Positions 15,042 to 21,388 of a DNA stretch of 21,388 bases are shown here, piece by piece. Source of the stretch: an uncultured Christensenellaceae bacterium (GTDB lineage: Bacteria > Bacillota > Clostridia > Christensenellales > Pumilibacteraceae); NCBI GenBank assembly GCA_910587025.1, contig CAJUKR010000029.1, forward strand, positions 1-21,388. The letters run 5' to 3'. Each line of letters starts with the position of its first letter. The stretch's first letter is position 1. Made by a program: the position numbers and the translations under genes. The notes beneath the pieces were generated by a model, which saw nothing but the letters and a program-made list of their open reading frames with translations, made no database searches and was not told the DNA's origin.

Positions 15042-15056
15042 AGGCATATTATGCCT
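15042..15056. promoter_or_regulatory. 15-bp palindrome at the transcription start
   Basis: AGGCATATTATGCCT is a perfect palindrome around one central base, just downstream of the -10 box, where a bound repressor would block initiation or early elongation. As RNA it could form only a very tight hairpin, so a DNA operator is the likelier reading. Confidence 0.45.
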
Positions 15057-15072
15057 TAAACAGGAGGATAGA

Positions 15073-17640
15073 ATGAAAAGAAAGAAGAGAATTGCAGTCG
15101 TATTGTGCGTACTGCTTGCGTTGGTGCTGAGCTTTGCATTTTCGGCGTGTGGCGATCCCGATCCGGAACCGCCTCCCTCGGGTACCGGCGTAGTCGTTAC
15201 GTTCAATGCGAACGGCGGAGTATTCGAAGGCGATAAGACTACATTGGAAAAAAGTGCGAATGCCGACGGATTCGTTACCGATGCGGTTGAGCCGACGCGC
15301 GCCGACCACCGTTTCGACGGTTGGTATACCGCGGCGACGGACGGTACGGCCGTAGACCCCAAATCGGATAAGAGTACGGAAAACAGAACACTGTACGCGC
15401 ATTGGGTGCGTCAGTATACCGTTACGTTCGATGCCGGTGCGGGAAGCATCGAGGGACCTACGTCTGTGAAAGTCGACGAAGGCGGACAGTTGATCGAAAT
15501 CCCCACGGCGAAAAAGAGCGGATCGAGTTTCTTCGGTTGGTATTCGTCGGCGACCGGCGGGGAAAAGGTAAGACTCAAGAATTACATTCCGACCGAAAAC
15601 GTTACGTTTTACGCTCGTTTCGGTGACGCGATTACCCCTCCCGCGACTATGCCGCTCAAAAACCTCGTCGATAAAGAGGGAACGAAAGTCGGTTATCGTA
15701 TAGAAGCCGAAGGAACGAAATTCGAAGGTACGCTCGGCTCGGGCAATAAAGGATCGCATGTGGATCCGGATACGTCTACGGCGAGCGGCGGAGCGTCGAT
15801 CGGATACATAAATACCGTCGGCAATAAGATCACGTTCACGTTCAATGCCGCTACTGCGGGCGAAGCCAATGTTTCGCTTCTTGCTACGAGCAATAATATG
15901 CAGGTGGATACGTCTGGCGGCAGATTTATGATGTGGGTAGACGATCAGGTCGTTTTCGACAAAGATTTCACCGTCGAGCTTAACGGTAAGCGCGTGAATT
16001 TCGAATCCGCAAAACTTCGCGGCGCAGGCAAGGATATGCCCATGACGTGGAACCTTTATTGGGATCCCATACCGTTCGGCGAAGTCGATATCATCGAAGG
16101 TTGCAATACGTTTGTGATAACGGTTGCCGCACAGACGGTTCCCAATATGGACTGCCTGGATCTCGAAACCGATATAGTTCTTTCGTCTGCGGACGGTTCT
16201 GCCGCGAGCGGCGAAGCCGTACGCCCGGATCCGCCCGCGCCCGAAGTCGTTTACGACAAGGACGTCAGCGGTAAGTTGATCGTCACCGATCATGCCGAAG
16301 GTCCGGCAATCGACAAAGCCGTTCTCGGATTTGCCGAGGATATTCCGGCGGCGGCTCTTTCCGAAGCGAATCCGTTTAAGGTCGGCAATGTCGGAGGAAA
16401 AAACGATCAAGTATATCTCAGCGACGAAAACGGAAATAAGGTAGCCGAAGGCACGACGAGCGCGCGCTACGTGACGATAGAATACGAATATACAGTTGCC
16501 GCATCCATGTTCGGTGTCGGTCCCGCAAACAATGTCAAGCCGTTTACTTATAATATGCAGTCGGGCAAGAACAGCTGGAACGACATATCCGTGTATACGC
16601 TCAAGATCGACGGTCTTACTCTCGGTGACAAAACATACACGAAATTCGCAGGTACTTTTGCCGCAGAATACGATGTTCCCGAACTCGAAAAGTGGGATAC
16701 GACCGGATCGTATACCGACGGAGATATTACGCTGAAATATGCTTCGTTCAAACCGGACGACTCGAAAAAGACGGATAAAAAACCGCTTATTGTATGGTTG
16801 CACGGCGCAGGCGAAGGCGGCACCGATCCGTCGATCGTACTTCTCGGCAATCAGGTCGTCAACCTCGGCAAACCGCTCATTCAGAAATACTTCACGACAG
16901 ATACATGTGCGGGCGCGTATGTGCTTGCTCCGCAGTCGCCTACGATGTGGATGGATAACGGTGACGGTCAGCAAGGCGGTAACGATGTCGGCGAATCGAT
17001 TTACACCGAATCGCTGTTCAAACTTATCAAGAATTTCGTAGACACTCACAGCGACATCGACGCTAATCGCGTATATCTGGGAGGTTGCTCGAACGGCGGC
17101 TGGATGACTGTGGAACTGCTTTCCAAGCACGGCGAATATTTCGCGGCGGCATATCCTATCGCGGTACCGTTCGTCAGAACCGCGAGCATGACCGACGACG
17201 AGTTCGCAAGACTTGTTAACGTGCCCATGTGGATTACGCACGCCAAGTCCGATATGACCGTATCGGTAGGCACGAAACGAAACGAGACGTGGCAGCCCGT
17301 ATTCGACGGCTATACCGAAACAAACTCCAACTCGCTTTATATCGAGCTGTTGAAAGCAGGCGCAGAAAATGTTTACTATTCGCTCTTCGAGAATGTCAAG
17401 ATCACCGAAGGTGAGGATAAAACTCCCGCGGGAGTCGAGTATGACGGACATTATTCGTGGATATACACTCTCCGCGACGAGTGCTCCAAAGTACAGGCTA
17501 CGACGGGCAGCGGCGACGGCGGAGCGTTCGTACTTGCCGACATTACGGAAGCAAGCACGGAAACCGTCAAACTGACCGAAGGCGGCGACGCTGTGACGTT
17601 GTGGGGCTGGATAGCCGCTCAGGCTAAAACCGCCGCATAA
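15073..17640 (+). CDS. Secreted lipoprotein esterase with InlB-type repeats and alpha/beta hydrolase domain
   Basis: An 855-residue surface lipoprotein. The start at 15073 has AGGAGG five bases before it. The signal peptide ends in SFAFSAC, with Cys26 the probable lipidated residue (Phe at -3 is unusual). Two Listeria-Bacteroides (InlB B) repeats follow at about 37-110 and 115-190, each with an FxGWY motif. Residues about 210-380 (YRIEAEG, GASIGYIN) resemble a family 35/6-like carbohydrate-binding module. A beta-rich domain (about 395-545) recalls the Ig-like domain before some esterases. The hydrolase domain (about 560-815) has the oxyanion motif LHGAGEGG, nucleophile Ser673 in GCSNGG, Asp727 and His793, as in CE1/PHB-depolymerase-like esterases. 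It probably removes acyl or feruloyl groups from plant polysaccharides at the cell surface. Substrate is inferred. It is a single-gene unit. Confidence 0.85.
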   Translation: MKRKKRIAVVLCVLLALVLSFAFSACGDPDPEPPPSGTGVVVTFNANGGVFEGDKTTLEKSANADGFVTDAVEPTRADHRFDGWYTAATDGTAVDPKSDKSTENRTLYAHWVRQYTVTFDAGAGSIEGPTSVKVDEGGQLIEIPTAKKSGSSFFGWYSSATGGEKVRLKNYIPTENVTFYARFGDAITPPATMPLKNLVDKEGTKVGYRIEAEGTKFEGTLGSGNKGSHVDPDTSTASGGASIGYINTVGNKITFTFNAATAGEANVSLLATSNNMQVDTSGGRFMMWVDDQVVFDKDFTVELNGKRVNFESAKLRGAGKDMPMTWNLYWDPIPFGEVDIIEGCNTFVITVAAQTVPNMDCLDLETDIVLSSADGSAASGEAVRPDPPAPEVVYDKDVSGKLIVTDHAEGPAIDKAVLGFAEDIPAAALSEANPFKVGNVGGKNDQVYLSDENGNKVAEGTTSARYVTIEYEYTVAASMFGVGPANNVKPFTYNMQSGKNSWNDISVYTLKIDGLTLGDKTYTKFAGTFAAEYDVPELEKWDTTGSYTDGDITLKYASFKPDDSKKTDKKPLIVWLHGAGEGGTDPSIVLLGNQVVNLGKPLIQKYFTTDTCAGAYVLAPQSPTMWMDNGDGQQGGNDVGESIYTESLFKLIKNFVDTHSDIDANRVYLGGCSNGGWMTVELLSKHGEYFAAAYPIAVPFVRTASMTDDEFARLVNVPMWITHAKSDMTVSVGTKRNETWQPVFDGYTETNSNSLYIELLKAGAENVYYSLFENVKITEGEDKTPAGVEYDGHYSWIYTLRDECSKVQATTGSGDGGAFVLADITEASTETVKLTEGGDAVTLWGWIAAQAKTAA

Positions 17641-17670
17641 TTCGACCCGAAGCCATTGCTTGAAAATAAA

Positions 17671-17704
17671 AAATCCGAACCGTGAAAGCGGTTCGGATTT
17701 TTTT
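17671..17704 (+). terminator. Convergent terminator, lipoprotein gene and ilvN
   Basis: AAATCCGAACCG (17671-17682) pairs with CGGTTCGGATTT (17689-17700) around a 6-base loop, followed by a T-run. An A-run before the stem lets it serve the minus-strand ilvBN transcript too. Confidence 0.9.
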
Positions 17705-17718
17705 GTTCCGAATGATAT

Positions 17719-18255
17719 TTATTTTCCTATTTCTTCGTTATAATCCGTCAGATCGTCTATGCAGTCGCGCCCTCTGGACAGAGCGGTCACTCCGGTGCGG
17801 GCAAGTTCGAGAATACCGTAAGGGCGCATGATCTCGATAAACTTGTCTACCTTATTCGATTCGCCCGTCATTTCGCAGATCACGGACGATTCGGCAACGT
17901 CGATGATTTTTACTTTCATCATATTCGCCGTGCTCTCGATCTCGGGACGCTTTTCGGACGGTACGTTGACTTTTATAAGGAGCAGTTCGCGCTTTACGCT
18001 TTCGGCGGCGTCGAATACCATGATCTTATGGCAGTCGACGAGCTTATCGAGCTGTCTGACGATCTGGTTTATATCGTCGTCGTCTCCGACTGCTACGATG
18101 GTCATTCTCGAGCGGTCGGGATTATGCGTGCTGCAGACCGACAGGGAATCGATATTGTATCCTCTGCGCGCGAACAGCCCGCTTATACGTGTGAGCACGC
18201 CCGACTTGTTCGTTACGAGCGCGGAAATAATATGCTTGGCTTCTTTGTTGCTCAT
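17719..18255 (-). CDS. ilvN: Acetolactate synthase small (regulatory) subunit
   Basis: The regulatory subunit of acetohydroxyacid synthase, which activates the catalytic subunit and carries valine feedback inhibition. The 178-residue product has an N-terminal ACT domain (ISALVTNKSGVLTRISGLFARRGYNIDSLSV) and the usual C-terminal domain ending near RTGVTALSRG, so length and layout are typical. Its start lies 19 bases after the ilvB stop with GAGGAG upstream, so both are on one mRNA and made together for branched-chain amino-acid synthesis. The name ilvH is used for the same protein in some genomes. Confidence 0.95.
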   Translation of the reverse strand: MSNKEAKHIISALVTNKSGVLTRISGLFARRGYNIDSLSVCSTHNPDRSRMTIVAVGDDDDINQIVRQLDKLVDCHKIMVFDAAESVKRELLLIKVNVPSEKRPEIESTANMMKVKIIDVAESSVICEMTGESNKVDKFIEIMRPYGILELARTGVTALSRGRDCIDDLTDYNEEIGK

Positions 18256-18274
18256 GATGTTTTCTCCTCTTATC

Positions 18275-19942
18275 CTATTTAAGCTCGGGCTTGACCGTTA
18301 CGATGGAGTCGAAGCCTCTTCCCGCGGGGATCATAGGCAGTACGAATTCGTCCTTGTCTATGACGGCGTCGATGACTTTTACGCCTTTCGTCGCGAATGC
18401 TTTGCCGATAACGTTTTCGATATCTTCGTTTCTTTCGAGTCTGAAGCCCGTGCCGCCGAGCGCTTCGGCGAGTTTGACGAAATCGGTGGGGTAGTTGATA
18501 TCCGTCGACGAATAGTGTTTGTTATAGAACAACGTCTGCCACTGGCGCACCATACCGAGCGTATGATTATCGAACACTATTACGGTGATGTCGCGACCGA
18601 GTTTCGCCGCGGTCACGATCTCGTTGAAATTCATATGGAAGCAACCGTCGCCCGTCAAAAGCACCGTCTGCTTGTCTGTTGCGAGGCTTGCGCCTATCGC
18701 GGCTCCCATTCCGTAACCCATAGTGCCGAGCCCGCCGCTCGTAAGAAGCTTTCTCGGTTTTTCGAAACAGTATGTTTGCGCGACCCACATCTGATGCTGT
18801 CCTACGTCGGTGACTACGATCTTTTCGGGATCGCCGAGTTTGTTGACGGCTGAGATCAATTTGCGGGGGCAGAGTTTTCCGTCCGAACCGAGCAGATAAT
18901 CTTCGCTTGCCCGCTTACGGCACTCGGTTATCCATGCGTCGTTCTTCGCTTTCGAAATGCGAGGAAGCATGGCTTCGACAGCCGATTTTGCGTCGGCAAG
19001 AAGGGAAACGTTCACTTTGACGTTCTTGTTCAGCTCGGCGAGATCGATGTCGATATGTACTATTTTCGCCTGGCTGCAGAAATTTTTTCTGTCGCCTGCG
19101 ACGCGGTCGGAAAAACGACAGCCTATCGCGAGCACGAGATCGGCTTTTTTCAGCGTTTTCACGACGTTGGCTTTGCCGTGCATGCCTATAAGTCCGATAA
19201 AGTTCGGATGAGAAGCGGGGAAGCAACCCAGTCCCATGAGCGACGACGTAACCGGCGCGCCGATTTTTTCGCTGAGCGCGACGAGTTCTTTGCCTGCGTC
19301 GGAAACCGTGCAACCGCCGCCGATATAAATCGTGGGACGTTCCGCTTTATTGATGAGTTCGACGGCTTGTTCGACATATTTGTTTTCCACGAAATACGGT
19401 TTGATTTCACGCGGTTTCTTCGGCTCGTATTCGGTCACCGCCTGCTGGACGTCTTTCGGTATGTCGACAAGCACCGCGCCGGGACGACCCGAAGCGGCGA
19501 TATAAAACGCCTCGCGCATCGTATCGGCAAGTTCCTCGATATTTTTGACCATGAAATTATGTTTGGTGATCGGCATCGTCACGCCCGTAATATCCACTTC
19601 CTGGAACGAGTCGCGACCGAGCAATGTCGTACTGACGTTTCCCGTTATCGCCACGAGCGGTACGCTGTCCATGTTTGCGGTCGCAATACCCGTGACGAGG
19701 TTGGTCGCGCCCGGACCCGAAGTCGCGATAACGACTCCGGTTTTTCCCGTGGCGCGCGCCCAGCCGTCCGCTGCGTGCGACGCACCCTGTTCGTGACAGG
19801 TGAGAATCTGCGTAATGTTGTTGCGTTCTTCGTACAGCGCGTCGAAGACATCGATTATGTATCCGCCCGGATAACCGAAAACGGTGTCGATGTTCTGTTC
19901 TTCGATGCACTTGACGATGATTTGAGAACCTTTTAATTTCAT
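18275..19942 (-). CDS. ilvB: Acetolactate synthase large (catalytic) subunit
   Basis: The thiamine-diphosphate-dependent catalytic subunit that joins two pyruvates to acetolactate, or pyruvate and 2-oxobutyrate to acetohydroxybutyrate, the first common step to valine, leucine and isoleucine. The 555-residue length is usual. Glu51 in CHEQGASHAADG is the cofactor-activating glutamate. The diphosphate-binding motif begins at Gly431 (GDG) and continues to FDNHTLGMVRQWQ. The FAD/regulatory middle domain is also in place. The ATG at 19942 has AAAGGA upstream. A consensus promoter lies just before it, and no T-box or leader-peptide attenuator is visible in the short leader. It is followed closely by ilvN. 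Confidence 0.96.
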   Translation of the reverse strand: MKLKGSQIIVKCIEEQNIDTVFGYPGGYIIDVFDALYEERNNITQILTCHEQGASHAADGWARATGKTGVVIATSGPGATNLVTGIATANMDSVPLVAITGNVSTTLLGRDSFQEVDITGVTMPITKHNFMVKNIEELADTMREAFYIAASGRPGAVLVDIPKDVQQAVTEYEPKKPREIKPYFVENKYVEQAVELINKAERPTIYIGGGCTVSDAGKELVALSEKIGAPVTSSLMGLGCFPASHPNFIGLIGMHGKANVVKTLKKADLVLAIGCRFSDRVAGDRKNFCSQAKIVHIDIDLAELNKNVKVNVSLLADAKSAVEAMLPRISKAKNDAWITECRKRASEDYLLGSDGKLCPRKLISAVNKLGDPEKIVVTDVGQHQMWVAQTYCFEKPRKLLTSGGLGTMGYGMGAAIGASLATDKQTVLLTGDGCFHMNFNEIVTAAKLGRDITVIVFDNHTLGMVRQWQTLFYNKHYSSTDINYPTDFVKLAEALGGTGFRLERNEDIENVIGKAFATKGVKVIDAVIDKDEFVLPMIPAGRGFDSIVTVKPELK

Positions 19943-19980
19943 AAGAAGTATTCCTTTGCTTTTAGGTGCGTATTTTTACA

Positions 19981-20009
19981 ATTATACAATAATGCGATGT
20001 ATGTGTCAA
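19981..20009 (-). promoter_or_regulatory. Promoter of ilvBN
   Basis: On the minus strand a perfect TTGACA (20009-20004) and a perfect TATAAT (19986-19981) are 17 bases apart. The -35 box begins 14 bases after the mgtE stop, so there is no room for an mgtE terminator and readthrough from mgtE is possible. The leader to the ATG is only about 32 bases. Confidence 0.88.
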
Positions 20010-20022
20010 GCGATATTTATTG

Positions 20023-21388
20023 TCAGAGCGCCCAACCGAACGCCGCGCCCGTTGCGATTATGATAAGGCAATAAATGAGTATGGACAGCGTATCCATTAT
20101 CGTCGTGATGACAGGCGCGGACATAAGCGCGGGGTCTACGTGTATTTTTTTCGCGATGATGGGGAGAAGCGAGCCGATCACCTGCGCGAGAAGCACGATG
20201 AGAATAAGCGATATCCCGAGTATCAGCGATGCTTTGAGAACGGCGAGATCGGCGTTATAGTCCGACCACCAGTACATAAGAATGACGCGCAGTGTGTTCG
20301 CGACGGCGAGAATGACCGAGCATATTACGGCTATCCGTCCTTCTTTCAGGCTGACTTTCAAAAAGTCTTTCGTCGAGATCTGTTCGAGCGCGAGCGCGCG
20401 TATGATCGTCGTCGACGACTGCGAACCGCAGTTGCCCGCCGTGCCCATGAGAAGGGGAGTAAACGACATCATGAAACTGGACAGCTCGCCTTCGAATCCG
20501 TTTATTACAAGTCCGGTGAACGTTGCCGAGATCATGAGGAACAACAGCCACAGAACGCGGCTTTTCGCGTGTTGCCATACGCTCGTTTTGAGGTATGTGT
20601 TTTCGATGGGCGATATTGCCGCCATTTTCGAGAAGTCTTCTTCCGTTTCTTCTTCGATAATATCCACGACGTCGTCGATCGTGACTATACCGACCAGTCT
20701 GTTTTCGCTGTCGCACACCGGCATGGAAGTAAAGTCGTATTTTTTGAACAGCTTTGCGACTTCTTCCTGGTCGGTGGATGTTCGTACGATTATGACGTTT
20801 TCTTCCATGAGATCGCCGACTGTTTCTTCGGGATCGGAGAGTAGGAGTTTACGAAGCGTGATCATACCGAGCAGTTTACGTTCTGCGTCGAGGACGAAAC
20901 AGTTGTTTATCGTTTCTTTATCAACGCCGTTTTTGCGTATGGCTTCGATGGCTTGCGTCACGGTATAATACTCTTTGAGATCGACAAACTCGACCGTCAT
21001 TATGCTTCCCGCGGAATCATCCTCGTACTGGAGCAGGTGATTAACGGCAGCTCTCGTCTCGGGCTTGGTTTGCGCAAGCAGCTTTTTGACTACCATGGAC
21101 GGCATTTCGTCGAGCAGATCGGCAGCGTCGTCGGCGTAAAGATCGTCTATGATCGCGCCTGCTTCGGATGCGGACAGCACGGTCAGCAGATTGTGGCTGA
21201 CTTCGGGCGGTAGATAAACGAATACGTCTGTCGCCGTGTCTTTGGGAAGCAGACGGTAAATTTTGATCAGGTCGTCTGTTCCGAAATCGTCGAGCAGTCC
21301 GGCTATATCTACGGGGCTCAGTTCGATAAGTACGCTGCGTAAGAGCGCGATCTGTTTGGACTCCATAAGGTATCTCATGGAATCGCCT
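20023..21388 (-). CDS. mgtE: Magnesium channel/transporter MgtE (5' end at or beyond window edge)
   Basis: A homodimeric inner-membrane Mg2+ channel gated by cytoplasmic magnesium. From the ATG at 21378 it has 451 residues, a full family length: the acidic N domain (LSPVDIAGLLDDF, YLPPEV, DDAADLLDEMP), a pair of CBS domains (about 135-255), the connecting helix, and five membrane helices with FTPLLMGTAGNCGSQSSTT and APVITTIMDT, where Asp429 corresponds to the pore Asp of the family. The frame stays open upstream to the window edge, so an earlier start cannot be excluded and no ribosome binding site is visible. Any M-box riboswitch would lie outside the window. The gene precedes ilvB in the same direction. 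Confidence 0.95.
   Translation of the reverse strand, partial: GDSMRYLMESKQIALLRSVLIELSPVDIAGLLDDFGTDDLIKIYRLLPKDTATDVFVYLPPEVSHNLLTVLSASEAGAIIDDLYADDAADLLDEMPSMVVKKLLAQTKPETRAAVNHLLQYEDDSAGSIMTVEFVDLKEYYTVTQAIEAIRKNGVDKETINNCFVLDAERKLLGMITLRKLLLSDPEETVGDLMEENVIIVRTSTDQEEVAKLFKKYDFTSMPVCDSENRLVGIVTIDDVVDIIEEETEEDFSKMAAISPIENTYLKTSVWQHAKSRVLWLLFLMISATFTGLVINGFEGELSSFMMSFTPLLMGTAGNCGSQSSTTIIRALALEQISTKDFLKVSLKEGRIAVICSVILAVANTLRVILMYWWSDYNADLAVLKASLILGISLILIVLLAQVIGSLLPIIAKKIHVDPALMSAPVITTIMDTLSILIYCLIIIATGAAFGWAL

Noticed and set aside
14992..15072. N-terminal extension of the lipoprotein to an ATG at 14992
   Set aside because: That start lies upstream of the promoter at 15004-15032, and the AGGAGG at 15062 fixes the start at 15073.
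15049..17451. 800-codon open frame on the minus strand opposite the lipoprotein gene
   Set aside because: Low-complexity Arg/Phe/Val-rich product with no family likeness; the plus-strand frame has a signal peptide, domains and a catalytic triad.
21360..21388. M-box riboswitch for mgtE
   Set aside because: The upstream region is outside the window, so nothing can be said.

Overview
The window reads like a chromosomal segment from a spore-forming, anaerobic, Gram-positive Clostridia-type bacterium of intermediate GC. It carries an intact pro-sigma-K gene, a rubrerythrin, an ECF transporter S component, an MgtE magnesium channel and a tRNA with no encoded CCA. Consensus TTGACA/TATAAT promoters and AGGAGG-type ribosome binding sites are frequent. 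Genus cannot be told from the sequence alone.

Layout. (a) 1-1625: the 3' part of an ABC exporter gene, closed by a two-way terminator. (b) 1744-1910: two 29-bp inverted repeats (28/29 matching) flank an AT-rich spacer. The spacer holds a near-perfect sigma-A promoter that currently points away from the next gene. (c) 1970-8857: a tight three-gene operon. The first gene encodes a 2077-residue surface protein with a signal peptide, a DUF6273-like head, many Ig/MBG-like modules, one C-terminal membrane helix and a cytoplasmic coiled-coil tail. The other two encode small charged coiled-coil proteins, one a clear paralogue of the giant protein's tail. (d) 8988-9527: rubrerythrin on the minus strand. 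(e) 9622-10620: an AT-rich hypothetical gene, a structured non-coding stretch and tRNA-Ser(CGA). (f) 10812-11866: a small membrane protein divergent from sigK. (g) 11959-14852: an operon of a sodium:solute symporter, a SAP/DUF6434 protein and an ECF S component. (h) 15073-17640: a lipoprotein esterase with InlB-type repeats, a possible carbohydrate-binding module and an alpha/beta hydrolase. (i) 17719-21388, minus strand: ilvN, ilvB and mgtE.

The most interesting region is 1744-8857. Repeats, spacer and the hidden promoter together look like a phase-variable invertible promoter seen in its OFF orientation. It would control a giant surface protein whose cytoplasmic tail probably assembles with two coiled-coil partners made from the same mRNA. 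The repeats, promoter and tail homology are read directly from the sequence. Inversion, recombinase action and the assembly are inferences. No recombinase gene lies in the window.
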